DNA of 64,000 nt from Bacteroidales bacterium SW299 (GCA_019550975.1 SDWH01000005.1:122837-186836), one strand, 5' to 3'. Shown: positions 35,801 to 44,970, counted from the first letter of the stretch. The notes: a model not told the origin generated them from the letters alone. Numbers and translations: made by a program.

Positions 35801-35808
35801 TATTTTTG
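35801..35808 (+). promoter_or_regulatory. -7 box upstream of the ECF sigma gene
   Basis: TATTTTTG matches TAnnTTTG exactly, 37 bp before the ATG. A -33 box at normal distance is lacking, so an alternative sigma, perhaps the product itself, could be involved. Confidence 0.5.
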
Positions 35809-35845
35809 CATTTCATTCATTTAATAATCAAAGAACGGACCGGAT

Positions 35846-36394
35846 ATGACGGAAGAAGAACTGGCGTTTAAATGTAAACAGGCGGACAATCAGGCTCGAA
35901 AAGAATTGTATGAGCAGTATGGAGGTTCGTTGTTGGCTATATGTCTTCGTTATATCGGTGATAGAGAAACCGCCTGTGACGTGCTGCATGATGGCTTTTT
36001 ACGCATCTATCAGTCTATCGGACAGTTTAAGTACCAGGGGCAAGGCTCTTTGAAGGCATGGTTGTCGCGGGTGATGGTGAATGAGGCGCTGGGATACCTG
36101 CGTAAACATGTACAGATGGCGAAGCAGGAAGTGCTTGTAGAAGAAGTTCCTGATATGGTTGATGAGAATGACGGGGTGAGCGACATTCCGCGGAAGGCAT
36201 TGATGCGGATGATCAGCGAACTGCCAGACGGCTATCGTACGGTGTTTAACCTTTATGTGTTCGAAGAAAAAAGCCACAAGGAAATAGCTAACATATTAGG
36301 CATTACGGAACATACGTCATCATCACAGTTCTATCGGGCGAAAATGTTGATGGCACGTAAGATTAAGGAGTATAGAAAGGAGCATAATTCATGA
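35846..36394 (+). CDS. ECF-type RNA polymerase sigma factor
   Basis: The 182-residue sigma-70 family protein has region 2 (about 20-90: LYEQYGGSLLAICLRYIGDR and DVLHDGFLRIYQSI) and region 4 (about 125-178: LPDGYRTVFNLYVFEEKSHK, then IANILGITEHTSSSQFYRAK), and no region 1 or 3, as in ECF factors. Its stop codon overlaps the ATG of a membrane-spanning protein by 4 bp (ATGA), so that protein is probably its regulator. Target promoters are unknown. Confidence 0.92.
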   Translation: MTEEELAFKCKQADNQARKELYEQYGGSLLAICLRYIGDRETACDVLHDGFLRIYQSIGQFKYQGQGSLKAWLSRVMVNEALGYLRKHVQMAKQEVLVEEVPDMVDENDGVSDIPRKALMRMISELPDGYRTVFNLYVFEEKSHKEIANILGITEHTSSSQFYRAKMLMARKIKEYRKEHNS

Positions 36395-37710
36395 AACAGG
36401 AGAACGAGGAAAAATGGATAGAGAATCTGCATAAGCGGATGGAGGATTATTCTGAGCCTCTTCCTGACGGCTTGTGGGAGGAACTGGAAACGGAATTGAA
36501 CACGCCAAAAGTTGTTCCGTTCGGAGTAAGGTGGCGGGCTGCAGCGGTAGTGCTGGTCTTGCTCGTTTCCTCGCTGACCGTATGGTTTTTGGTATCTCCA
36601 TCTTTCAACCTTGAAGAACAAAACAGGGTTGCAGAGGAATTGCTGGCTCCTGAATCTGAAATGGCAGAGAGTCGTCCAGACGCTTTGCCTGAACATCGTT
36701 TGGCGGATGTGCAGAAACCGGACAGCGGACGGGAAACGGCATCGCCGTCTTCTGCCGTTCATTCTGCCGCTCCTTCGATAAACGCGCGCATCGGAGAATC
36801 AGATGCGAAAGAAAATACTCCGGTGCCGTCGGCTTTGTCTGTTGTCGCAGAAGAAGTTCCCGGCATAAAGGAAAAGGATGAAAAAGAAACCTCAGACAGT
36901 AAATCGTCTTCTGCCGAAGAAAGCATAAAGGCAAGACGCTCTGTCGACAGAAAAGTGATGGAACGCAACGCCTACGAACTGTTTTCTGTTTCAAAGGAAT
37001 CGAAAAAACGGAAGGGCTTTTCAATGGGTGTACTGGCGGGGAATACGCCGGTGTCTTCTTCTTCCACTTATAGCGGGATGGGACGTCTGGCTGCCGTATC
37101 TTCACATCGGGTGGGAAACCTGATGGGGTCCATGGACGACAAGACCGCTGCATACAGCCAGGTTCTGTTTGAAAATCGTGAACTTGAAACAAAGACTGAT
37201 GTCAACCATCATTTGCCGGTAACGGTTGGCGCTTCTTTCCGTTGGAATATCAACGATGACTGGGCGTTGGAAACAGGATTGATGTATACATTGCTGGTTT
37301 CTGACTCTCGTTCGGGAGAGGCTGCATATATGGAACAGGAGCAGCGCCTTCATTACGTGGGTATCCCCTTGAAAGTTCAGCGCTCTATCTGGAAAAACGA
37401 CCGGTTTACCTTTTATGGACTGGCAGGCGGGGCTGTTGAAAAATGTGTTTCGGGCAAGGTGAAGACAGCCTATGTCACCAGCAGCGGGCTGCGCAATGAG
37501 GAGTCTGAGTCTTTGGATATCGATCCGCTGCAATGGTCGGTTATGGCGGCTTTGGGTGCGCAGGTAAACTTTACGAAGCAGGTCGGTCTGTATGTCGAAC
37601 CGGGAGTCGCATACTATTTTGATGACAAAAGCGGCATTGAAACCATCCGCAAAGAACATCCTTTCAATTTTAATTTGCAACTGGGAATGCGTTTCAGCTT
37701 CGGGCAATAA
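36391..37710 (+). CDS. Single-span protein with beta-barrel-like C-terminal domain, probable anti-sigma partner
   Basis: The 439-residue product has a short cytosolic N-terminus (WIENLHKRMEDYSEPLPDGL), one membrane helix (about 49-68, AAAVVLVLLVSSLTVWFLV), a long Ser/Glu/Lys-rich linker (about 75-200), and a C-terminal domain (about 205-439) that reads like an eight-stranded outer-membrane barrel with alternating strands (WALETGLMYTLLVSDS, LHYVGIPLKVQR, LYVEPGVAYYFDD) ending in LQLGMRFSFGQ. Gene overlap with the sigma factor suggests an anti-sigma role for the N-terminus. One protein spanning both membranes would be unusual, so the C-terminal part may instead fold in the periplasm. Confidence 0.7.
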   Translation: MKQENEEKWIENLHKRMEDYSEPLPDGLWEELETELNTPKVVPFGVRWRAAAVVLVLLVSSLTVWFLVSPSFNLEEQNRVAEELLAPESEMAESRPDALPEHRLADVQKPDSGRETASPSSAVHSAAPSINARIGESDAKENTPVPSALSVVAEEVPGIKEKDEKETSDSKSSSAEESIKARRSVDRKVMERNAYELFSVSKESKKRKGFSMGVLAGNTPVSSSSTYSGMGRLAAVSSHRVGNLMGSMDDKTAAYSQVLFENRELETKTDVNHHLPVTVGASFRWNINDDWALETGLMYTLLVSDSRSGEAAYMEQEQRLHYVGIPLKVQRSIWKNDRFTFYGLAGGAVEKCVSGKVKTAYVTSSGLRNEESESLDIDPLQWSVMAALGAQVNFTKQVGLYVEPGVAYYFDDKSGIETIRKEHPFNFNLQLGMRFSFGQ

Positions 37711-37724
37711 ATAAGTGCCGGTTG

Positions 37725-37756
37725 GTTGGTAAATAAAAAAAGAATGTTTAACTTTG
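37725..37756 (+). promoter_or_regulatory. Promoter of rpe
   Basis: TTG (37726-37728) and TAACTTTG (37749-37756) are 20 bp apart, a full consensus match, 34 bp before the chosen start. Confidence 0.78.
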
Positions 37757-37790
37757 TTCTTCAAATATAGTCCAACTGATGATTGAAGAT

Positions 37791-38447
37791 ATGAGAAATG
37801 ACTTGAAGATTGCCCCTTCTTTGTTATCTGCAAATTTTGCCAACCTTGAGAAAGACCTGGATCAGATTAATCGGAGTGAAGCAGACTGGCTTCATTTGGA
37901 CGTGATGGACGGCGTGTTCGTCCCTAATATTTCTTTTGGCTTTCCGGTTCTGAAAGCTGTTGCCGCTATCAGCAAGAAACCTTTGGATATGCATCTTATG
38001 ATTGTAAATCCGGACAAGTTCATTTCTCAGATCAGAGATCTCGGCACAATGATGATGAATGTGCACTATGAGGCATGTCCGCATCTGCACCGTGTCATTC
38101 AGCAGATAAAGGAAGCTGGAATGAAAGCTGCGGTCACGCTTAATCCTGCAACGCCGGTAGCAATGCTGTCTGACATCATTCAAGATCTGGATATGGTGCT
38201 GCTGATGAGCGTGAATCCGGGTTTCGGCGGGCAGGAATTTATTCCGCATACTTTAAATAAGATACGTGAACTTCGCGAATTGAGAGCACGAAGCGGGTCG
38301 AATGCGTTAATAGAAATAGACGGCGGCGTGAATTTGCAGACTGCGCCGCTTTTGTCGGAAGCGGGAGCTGATGTGTTGGTTGCGGGAAGCGCTGTTTTTA
38401 AGGCTCCTGATATGATTGAAGTGATTCATCAATTAAAGAACGCATAG
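37791..38447 (+). CDS. rpe: Ribulose-phosphate 3-epimerase
   Basis: The 218-residue TIM-barrel enzyme interconverts ribulose-5-phosphate and xylulose-5-phosphate in the pentose phosphate pathway. Conserved segments are IAPSLLSANFANLEKDL, HLDVMDGVFVPNISFGFPV (catalytic Asp and metal His), MHLMI, SVNPGFGGQEFIP and EIDGGVN. An ATG four codons upstream (37779) is an alternative start; neither has a decisive ribosome-binding site. comEC begins 7 bp after its stop codon. Confidence 0.94.
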   Translation: MRNDLKIAPSLLSANFANLEKDLDQINRSEADWLHLDVMDGVFVPNISFGFPVLKAVAAISKKPLDMHLMIVNPDKFISQIRDLGTMMMNVHYEACPHLHRVIQQIKEAGMKAAVTLNPATPVAMLSDIIQDLDMVLLMSVNPGFGGQEFIPHTLNKIRELRELRARSGSNALIEIDGGVNLQTAPLLSEAGADVLVAGSAVFKAPDMIEVIHQLKNA

Positions 38448-38454
38448 AAAAAGA

Positions 38455-40440
38455 GTGAGGATTGATTCTTCTTTAACGACTTATCCTATATTCCGGCTGA
38501 CAGTTTTTTTGGCAGCCGGAATTTTTTTGTCTGACAGGCTGCTGTCGGGAGTCGTTTCATGGATATGTCTTCTTGGCTGTTTCCTGTTTTTTTCGGTATT
38601 GTCTTTAGCCGTGCTCCGGACTTTTTCATTTGGCAGACGTTATTTGTTCGGGTGTATGTCAGGACTTGCTTTTTTCTTCCTGGGAGCCGGTCTGGTTCTG
38701 GCCGAGCGTGAAAAAGTGAAGTTCGGATGGGAAGACAAAGCAATGTTGTATTGGGGCAAAGTGAAGGATGTGCCGTATCCGCGCGGAAAAACGATGCAGG
38801 CCAAAGTGGATGTGGCTTGTCAGATGAATCCGTTTGATACTGTCTGCCGGCCTGAAAAAGAGCCGGTCGGGCGGTCGGTTCTTTTGTCATGGATGCCGGA
38901 TTCTGCGTCCCGTCCGATTCAGTGCGGCGACAGCATCTGTTTTTACGCAAAGATATCACGTCCGGTGTCTTTGGAAAAATTAAGCGGATTTGACTATGGG
39001 GATTATCTGATGAGGCAGGGAATCAGCGGGGCAGGGATAGTTTTCTCCGGTGATATCCGTGCGTTCGGGGAGAATCAGCCTGCGGTGTCACAACGTGCTT
39101 TGCTTGTGAGGCAGCGTATTGTCGGGATATATCAGGAGTGGGGACTGGAAGGAGATGTCCTTGCTGTGGTTTCCGCGCTGACAGTGGGCGACCGCACCCG
39201 GCTGACATCTGATCTGGAAGATGTGTACAGCGCGACAGGAGCGAGTCACGTGCTTTCGTTGTCCGGACTTCATATTGCCATTCTGACAGGCATTCTGTTC
39301 TTTTTGTTCCGTCCGTTGAAACGGTTTAAAGGCGGCCGTTCTGTTTCTTCGGTTTTGATTGTTCTCTTTTTGTGGGTTTTTGCTTTTGTTTCCGGGCTGA
39401 GTTCTCCTGTGATACGTTCTGTAATCATGTTTTCCTTGTATATTTTGTCATCTCTTTTGTCGAAAGATGCCTATTCCGGTGTTTTTGCCGTGAGTCTGAC
39501 AGCTTTCGTGATGCTGGTGTTCAATCCGTTCTATCTGTTTGACATCAGTTTCCAACTGTCTTTCGTCGCAGTGTATTCAATACTTCTCTTTTATCCGTTG
39601 TTTTCTGGTCTGCTGAAGGCAGGCAATTCTTTTTGCAAGTATGTGTGGGATGTTCTGGCTCTTTCGATGGCTGCGCAGTTGGGAACTTTTCCGCTGATTC
39701 TTCTGTATTTCGGGGCTTTCCCTTCTTATTTTCTTCTGGCCAATCTGGTGGTGGCTCCGCTTTCGGTCTGCATACTTGGAGGAACATTGGCTGCGTTGGT
39801 CTTGTTTTCCGTCCCCGTCATTGGCACCGCCGCCATTTGGCTTGTCGACCTTTCTACATCGTTGCTGAATCTTTCGATGTCGGAGGTGCGGCAGTTATGG
39901 GGAGCTCAGATCACGTCATTGCATGTATCCGGACTTCAAGTTTTGCTGTTGTATATCATTTTGGGTCTGTTTTACAGAATCTGGGCTGTAACCGGTCTGA
40001 AGCGCGGCCGGGAGGTGGTTGTAACCCTGTCTTTTTCCGTTCTGTTTCTGCTTACATGCCTGTATGAAGTGTCAAGGCCGTCGGTTTGCTACCTTTGTTT
40101 TGCCCGATCCGGAGTCTATACGAAATGCGGCAACACCTTGACCTTGCAGCAGACGGCCGACGGGGTGTTTAATATCCGAGGAGTAAGGGTCGGGGTGATG
40201 AAGTCGGACATGTGGCAGAACAAAACCTCGGATATCCGTTTGTCTTTGGATTATGTTTATATCTGCCGTGGGTTTAAGGGCAGCGTTTCAATGCTGGCAC
40301 GCATGTTTGACATCCGTTCGGTTGTTTTAGACTCGTCCTTGAGCGAGTATCTTAGAAATCGTCTGATTCGTGAATGCCAATTGCTTAAAATATCTTATAC
40401 GGATTTGTCCAAGGAAGGTTCTTGTCTGATTCTGTTGTAG
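38455..40440 (+). CDS. ComEC/Rec2-family DNA uptake membrane protein
   Basis: The 661-residue protein starts at GTG. It has an N-terminal DUF4131-type region with two to three helices and a soluble insert (about 90-215), then the Competence domain (about 230-510) with the signature GASHVLSLSGLHIAILTG and multiple helices. The C-terminal ~120 residues are soluble but show no HxHxDH motif, so the metallo-beta-lactamase nuclease domain of Bacillus-type ComEC is missing. ComEC forms the inner-membrane channel for single-stranded DNA in transformation. Whether the organism is competent is unknown. Confidence 0.88.
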   Translation: MRIDSSLTTYPIFRLTVFLAAGIFLSDRLLSGVVSWICLLGCFLFFSVLSLAVLRTFSFGRRYLFGCMSGLAFFFLGAGLVLAEREKVKFGWEDKAMLYWGKVKDVPYPRGKTMQAKVDVACQMNPFDTVCRPEKEPVGRSVLLSWMPDSASRPIQCGDSICFYAKISRPVSLEKLSGFDYGDYLMRQGISGAGIVFSGDIRAFGENQPAVSQRALLVRQRIVGIYQEWGLEGDVLAVVSALTVGDRTRLTSDLEDVYSATGASHVLSLSGLHIAILTGILFFLFRPLKRFKGGRSVSSVLIVLFLWVFAFVSGLSSPVIRSVIMFSLYILSSLLSKDAYSGVFAVSLTAFVMLVFNPFYLFDISFQLSFVAVYSILLFYPLFSGLLKAGNSFCKYVWDVLALSMAAQLGTFPLILLYFGAFPSYFLLANLVVAPLSVCILGGTLAALVLFSVPVIGTAAIWLVDLSTSLLNLSMSEVRQLWGAQITSLHVSGLQVLLLYIILGLFYRIWAVTGLKRGREVVVTLSFSVLFLLTCLYEVSRPSVCYLCFARSGVYTKCGNTLTLQQTADGVFNIRGVRVGVMKSDMWQNKTSDIRLSLDYVYICRGFKGSVSMLARMFDIRSVVLDSSLSEYLRNRLIRECQLLKISYTDLSKEGSCLILL

Positions 40441-40466
40441 TTTCTGAAAATTAATTTGTACTTTTG
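40435..40466 (+). promoter_or_regulatory. Promoter of the nrnA-like gene
   Basis: TTG (40435-40437) and TACTTTTG (40459-40466) are 21 bp apart. The -33 box overlaps the last codons of comEC, giving the downstream gene its own promoter. Confidence 0.75.
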
Positions 40467-40504
40467 CTCCTTCTAACAGTCAAACAGATTATTAAGAATC
40501 ATAT

Positions 40505-41542
40505 ATGTTGTCAAAAGTAATACTTCAGGCTAACATTGACAAGGTGGAAACCTATTTCGAGCGTGCAGGCAAGCTTGTGATTGTGACACACGTTTCTCCT
40601 GACGGCGATGCTTTAGGTTCTTCATTGGGCTTGTATCATTTCCTTTCTTCTCAAGACAAGACCGTCAATGTGATTGTTCCTAATGCATTTCCGGACTTCC
40701 TACGCTGGATGCCGGGCGCTAAAGATATCATACGCTATGACAAGTATGCGGAGTTTGCAGACAAATTGATCGGTGAGGCCGATGTGATTTGCTGTCTTGA
40801 CTTCAACGCTCTGTCGCGTATTGATAAAATGAGTAAAGTTGTGGGCGAGGCTCCCGGCAGGAAAGTGATGGTCGACCATCACCTGGATCCGGAGCCTTTT
40901 TGCAATGTGACCATTTCGCATCCTGAAATTTCTTCAACGTCCGAACTGGTTTTCCGCTTGATTTGCCGTATGGGCTGCTTTGACGATATCTCGTTTGAGG
41001 GGGCTGAATGTATTTATACCGGCATGATGACAGACACGGGCGGTTTCACCTACAACTCGAACAGCCGGGAAATCTATTTCATTATCAGTGAACTGCTGTC
41101 GAAAGGCATCGACAAGGATGAAATTTACCGGAGGGTGTTCAACACATACTCAGAAGGCCGCCTCCGCTTGATGGGATACGTGCTTTATGAGAAGATGCAG
41201 GTGTTTGCCCAGTTCCGTTCAGCGCTGATCTGGCTGACAAAGGCCGAGCAGGGACAATTCCAGTATATGAAAGGTGATACGGAAGGTTTTGTCAACATGC
41301 CGCTTCAGATAAAGGGAATCTGCTTTTCCGTATTCTTGCGGGAAGATACAGAGAAAAACATGATCAAAGTATCGCTGCGTTCTGTCGGCAAGTTCCCTTG
41401 CAACAAAGTGGCTGCCGAGTTCTTCAATGGCGGCGGCCATCTGAATGCTTCCGGCGGAGAGTTCTATGGAACGATGGATGAGGCCATCGAACTTTTCAAG
41501 CGGGCGCTGGTCAAGTACGAGAATCTTCTGCTGCAGAATTAA
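40505..41542 (+). CDS. DHH/DHHA1 phosphoesterase (NrnA-like oligoribonuclease/pAp phosphatase)
   Basis: The 345-residue enzyme has the DHH core with VTHVSPDGDALGSSLGLY (motif I), CCLDFNALSRI (motif II), MVDHHLDPE (the DHH triad) and a third acidic motif TGMMTDTGGF. The DHHA1 substrate-binding domain ends with NGGGHLNASGGEF. NrnA proteins degrade short RNAs of 2-5 nucleotides and dephosphorylate 3'-phosphoadenosine 5'-phosphate. Length and motif order match NrnA rather than RecJ or GdpP. Confidence 0.9.
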   Translation: MLSKVILQANIDKVETYFERAGKLVIVTHVSPDGDALGSSLGLYHFLSSQDKTVNVIVPNAFPDFLRWMPGAKDIIRYDKYAEFADKLIGEADVICCLDFNALSRIDKMSKVVGEAPGRKVMVDHHLDPEPFCNVTISHPEISSTSELVFRLICRMGCFDDISFEGAECIYTGMMTDTGGFTYNSNSREIYFIISELLSKGIDKDEIYRRVFNTYSEGRLRLMGYVLYEKMQVFAQFRSALIWLTKAEQGQFQYMKGDTEGFVNMPLQIKGICFSVFLREDTEKNMIKVSLRSVGKFPCNKVAAEFFNGGGHLNASGGEFYGTMDEAIELFKRALVKYENLLLQN

Positions 41543-41614
41543 ACAGGATTTTATTATTGGACAATATTAGACTTTATTGGACAAAATAAGGCGTTTCCTG
41601 TGAATGGAATTCGC

Positions 41615-41622
41615 TATATTTG
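41615..41622 (+). promoter_or_regulatory. -7 box of the DUF4827-type lipoprotein gene
   Basis: TATATTTG matches TAnnTTTG exactly, 20 bp before the chosen ATG. The longest open frame would translate through it, supporting the downstream start. Confidence 0.65.
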
Positions 41623-41642
41623 TCCACAGAAAACGACTTGAA

Positions 41643-42308
41643 ATGAAGAAATTTTATTATTTATTGCTGGTGGTTGTCGCATTGTCGTCAGGACTTCAGA
41701 GTTGTGATAACGGAAAAACATACGCAGAGATGAAAGAAGATGAGGCAGATGCCATCAACAGTTACATTAACCAGAATGACATCAAGGTTATCAGCGAGGC
41801 GGAGTTTGCCGCTCAAGACTCGACGAATCTTGCTGACAACGAATACGTGCTGCTTGAAGAAAGCGGCGTTTATATGCATGTGTCTTATAGAGGAAACGGA
41901 AAGGAAGTCCTTTCGGACGGTTCGTATGGCATGATTGCCCGCTTTGTGGAAGTGGCGTTGCAGACGCGCAGCGAGATGTTTGAGGCAGGTGACACCTTGA
42001 TGGCCAACATGCACATTCTGAACCCTGACTATTATATTGGAGGGGAGAATCTCAAGCTGACCATCAGCGACGGATCTTATTCGGCCTCTTTTACCCGAAG
42101 CGACAATTACAGCATGTACGGACGCTACGGTACGGTGGCTGTTCCGTCGGGCTGGCTGATTCCGCTCCGCTATCTGGAGCCTTCGCGCACTTCCCGTTCC
42201 GACCAGCAGGCAAGAGTCAAGCTCATTGTTCCTCATAGTGAAGGGACGTCTACGGCGCAACAATATGTTTATCCGTGCTATTACGAAATTGCATATAATC
42301 TGTACTGA
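41643..42308 (+). CDS. DUF4827-type lipoprotein
   Basis: The 221-residue product has a lipoprotein signal (LVVVALSSGLQSCDNG, Cys near residue 21) and a single globular domain with KTYAEMKEDEADAINSYI at the start and a C-terminal PHSEGTSTAQQYVYPCYYEI. This matches what I recall of the Bacteroidales-specific DUF4827 family, which has no established function. The SYRGNGKEVLSDG and YVYPCYYEI segments loosely recall FKBP-type domains, but catalytic residues are not evident. It precedes glmM by 48 bp. Confidence 0.7.
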   Translation: MKKFYYLLLVVVALSSGLQSCDNGKTYAEMKEDEADAINSYINQNDIKVISEAEFAAQDSTNLADNEYVLLEESGVYMHVSYRGNGKEVLSDGSYGMIARFVEVALQTRSEMFEAGDTLMANMHILNPDYYIGGENLKLTISDGSYSASFTRSDNYSMYGRYGTVAVPSGWLIPLRYLEPSRTSRSDQQARVKLIVPHSEGTSTAQQYVYPCYYEIAYNLY

Positions 42309-42356
42309 CGATTGGATGACAATTCATTAACCATATAGTTTAAATCTTTTTAGCTT

Positions 42357-43745
42357 ATGACACTGATCAAATCAATTTCCGGTATTCGCGGCACAATCGG
42401 AGGCCACGCCGGTGAAGGACTGAATCCTTTAGACATTGTGAAATTTACTTCGGCTTATGCTACCTTGATTCGCAGAACAACCACCAAGACGAGCAACAAG
42501 ATTGTGGTAGGACGTGACGCGCGTATTTCTGGAGAAATGGTGAAGAATGTAGTTTGCGGTACATTGATGGGGATGGGATTTGATGTATTGAACATCGGAC
42601 TGGCCTCTACACCGACAACGGAACTGGCTGTAACCATGTCGGGAGCGTGCGGAGGCATTATTCTGACTGCCAGCCATAATCCGAAGCAATGGAATGCGCT
42701 GAAACTGCTGAACGAACATGGGGAATTTCTGAATGCTGCGGAAGGCAACGAGGTGCTTCGTATAGCTGCCGCCGAAGAATTTGAGTTTGCAGACATTGAC
42801 CATGTTGGAAAATATACGGAGGACAATACCTATAACCAGAAGCACATCGACAGCGTGCTGGCTTTGAAGCTGGTGGACGTTGAGGCTATCCGTAACGCGC
42901 ATTTCCGTGTTGCCATCGACTGTGTGAACTCGGTTGGAGGTATCATTTTGCCGGAACTGCTTGAGCGTCTGGGAGTGGAGCATGTGGAGAAGCTGTATTG
43001 CGAACCGACCGGTGATTTCCAGCACAACCCGGAGCCGCTTGAAAAGAATCTGGGCGACATCATGGGCCTGATGAAACAGGGAAAGAACGATGTGGCTTTC
43101 GTTGTAGACCCGGATGTTGACCGTCTGGCTATCATTTGCGAGAACGGTGTCATGTACGGCGAAGAATATACGTTGGTGACCGTTGCCGACTATGTGCTGA
43201 AACATACGCCGGGCAATACGGTTTCTAACCTGAGCTCTACCCGTGCCCTGCGCGACGTTACCCGTAAATACGGAATGCAGTACAATGCCTCGGCTGTTGG
43301 TGAAGTGAATGTGGTGACCAAAATGAAAGCGACACAGGCTGTTATCGGAGGCGAAGGCAACGGCGGAGTCATTTATCCGGAATCGCACTACGGACGCGAC
43401 GCGCTGGTAGGAATCGCTCTCTTCCTGAGCCATCTGGCACACGAAGGAAAGAAGGTGAGCGAACTGCGCGCCACTTATCCGAATTACTTCATAGCCAAGA
43501 ACCGTATCGACCTGACTCCCGAAACGGATGTGGATGCTATTCTTGCCAAAGTGAAGGAAATGTACAAGAATGAAGAGATCAATGACATTGACGGTGTGAA
43601 GATTGATTTCCCCGACAAGTGGGTGCATCTGCGCAAGAGCAACACCGAACCGATTATCCGCGTTTATTCTGAAGCTTCTACCATGGAGGAAGCTGACGAG
43701 TTGGGCAAGCAGATTATGGATATTGTATATAGTCTGGCAAAATAA
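42357..43745 (+). CDS. glmM: Phosphoglucosamine mutase (phosphohexomutase family)
   Basis: The 462-residue enzyme converts glucosamine-6-phosphate to glucosamine-1-phosphate for UDP-GlcNAc and so peptidoglycan and LPS. ISGIRGTIGG is the N-terminal motif, TASHNPKQWNALK holds the phosphorylated Ser106, DPDVDRLA is the metal loop, GGEGNGGVI is the sugar-binding loop and RKSNTEPIIRVY is the phosphate-binding loop. Bacteroidales carry several paralogues; the GEGNGG loop and the sequence as a whole fit GlmM best, although phosphomannomutase activity is possible. A strong terminator follows. Confidence 0.85.
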   Translation: MTLIKSISGIRGTIGGHAGEGLNPLDIVKFTSAYATLIRRTTTKTSNKIVVGRDARISGEMVKNVVCGTLMGMGFDVLNIGLASTPTTELAVTMSGACGGIILTASHNPKQWNALKLLNEHGEFLNAAEGNEVLRIAAAEEFEFADIDHVGKYTEDNTYNQKHIDSVLALKLVDVEAIRNAHFRVAIDCVNSVGGIILPELLERLGVEHVEKLYCEPTGDFQHNPEPLEKNLGDIMGLMKQGKNDVAFVVDPDVDRLAIICENGVMYGEEYTLVTVADYVLKHTPGNTVSNLSSTRALRDVTRKYGMQYNASAVGEVNVVTKMKATQAVIGGEGNGGVIYPESHYGRDALVGIALFLSHLAHEGKKVSELRATYPNYFIAKNRIDLTPETDVDAILAKVKEMYKNEEINDIDGVKIDFPDKWVHLRKSNTEPIIRVYSEASTMEEADELGKQIMDIVYSLAK

Positions 43746-43771
43746 TCAGAGAGTCATTGCAAGAAATAAGG

Positions 43772-43806
43772 CCGGATTGTGGCAGCTGCCATGATCCGGC
43801 TTTTTG
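43772..43806 (+). terminator. Terminator after glmM
   Basis: GCCGGAT and ATCCGGC form a 7-bp stem, with an inner GGCAGCTGCC palindrome in the loop, followed by TTTTT. It also separates glmM from the convergent hemW gene. Confidence 0.85.
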
Positions 43807-44934
43807 CTACACCCACATCAGGTCGCTCATGATGCCGTCGGAAACGAATATGCCCTTTTCGGTCAGCTTCAGCGATTCTTCGCTGATTTCCATGGTTCCT
43901 TGCGCCAGATGCGGCTGTGCCATTTGCCGGCAATAGTTGTACAGTTCTTCACCGAATCCTGCTTTCAGTCTGTTCAGAGGCATTCCGCGGCTTGTGCGTA
44001 TGGATGTGAGCACAAAGTCGTTGTAGCGCGTGTATAAGTCAAGCTCTTCTTTTTCAGAAATTTCCGTTCCTTCTTTTATTCCTTTTATATATCCGTCCAA
44101 AGAAGCGATGTTCCATTGCCTTGATTCTCCGTTGTAGGAGTGGGCAGACGGACCGCATCCCAGGTATTTCTTGCCGGTCCAGTAGCTCGAGTTGTGCCGC
44201 GAGTGATAGCCGGGCAGGCAGAAGTTGGATATTTCGTAATGTTCGTATCCGTTTTGCTTCAGCGTACGGATGAGCCGTGTGAACAGATTGACGCTCAGGT
44301 CCTCATCCGCCTCCTCTATCCGGTGCGCTTCGCGCAGCTTCCACATGACTGTTCCTTCTTCATATATAAGATGATAGGCCGAAATGTGCTCCGGTTTCAT
44401 GGAGATAGCCTGCTGCAGGTCCTCCGTCCAGATTGCTTCCGTTTCTCCCGGAAGTCCATACATCAGGTCGATGCTGATGTTCTGAAACCCGTTTTCTCTG
44501 CATTCGTAGAAGGCATTTATCGCCTGTTCCGCCGTATGCCTGCGGTTCAGCATCTTCAGCATCTTGTCTTGAAAAGTTTGCATGCCGATGCTGATCCGGT
44601 TGAACGGAAGCGTGCGCAGCATGCGGATATAGTCGGGACGGAGGTCGTCCGGATTGGCTTCCAGCGTGATTTCCGCCTCGCTGTCCACCCGATAGGTTCT
44701 GTATATTGTATTGAAGATGGCTGCAAGCTCCTTGTCGGCCAGTTGGGACGGGGTTCCTCCGCCCAGATAGATGGTTTCCACCCGTTCGTTTCCGATATAG
44801 TCTTTGCACAGTATGAGTTCGCGGCACAGTGCTTCTATGTATGCGGCTTTCTTTTCACTTTGTGTGGTAGAGAAGAAGTCGCAGTAGATGCACCGTTTCT
44901 TGCAGAAGGGGATATGGATATAGATTCCTGCCAT
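43807..44934 (-). CDS. hemW: HemW-like radical SAM protein (heme chaperone)
   Basis: The 375-residue protein starts with GIYIHIPFCKKRCIYCDFFS; Cys11, Cys15 and Cys18 form the radical-SAM CxxxCxxC motif with the YCDF signature of HemW/HemN. YLGGGTPSQL and NRISIGMQTFQDKML follow as usual, and the HemW C-terminal domain ends the protein. HemW binds heme and passes it to respiratory enzymes; it is often misannotated as oxygen-independent coproporphyrinogen oxidase (HemN), which is longer (about 450 residues) and has a different N-terminus. Confidence 0.9.
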   Translation of the reverse strand: MAGIYIHIPFCKKRCIYCDFFSTTQSEKKAAYIEALCRELILCKDYIGNERVETIYLGGGTPSQLADKELAAIFNTIYRTYRVDSEAEITLEANPDDLRPDYIRMLRTLPFNRISIGMQTFQDKMLKMLNRRHTAEQAINAFYECRENGFQNISIDLMYGLPGETEAIWTEDLQQAISMKPEHISAYHLIYEEGTVMWKLREAHRIEEADEDLSVNLFTRLIRTLKQNGYEHYEISNFCLPGYHSRHNSSYWTGKKYLGCGPSAHSYNGESRQWNIASLDGYIKGIKEGTEISEKEELDLYTRYNDFVLTSIRTSRGMPLNRLKAGFGEELYNYCRQMAQPHLAQGTMEISEESLKLTEKGIFVSDGIMSDLMWV

Positions 44935-44962
44935 AGCACATGTTTCTTGCTGTTTCGGCCGA

Positions 44963-44970
44963 TAAAGTTA
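44963..44970 (-). promoter_or_regulatory. Possible -7 box of hemW
   Basis: On the minus strand TAACTTTA matches the -7 consensus except for the last base, 28 bp before the start codon. Confidence 0.4.

Noticed and set aside
42429..43628. A 399-codon minus-strand frame
   Set aside because: It is the antisense shadow of glmM, whose motifs are complete.
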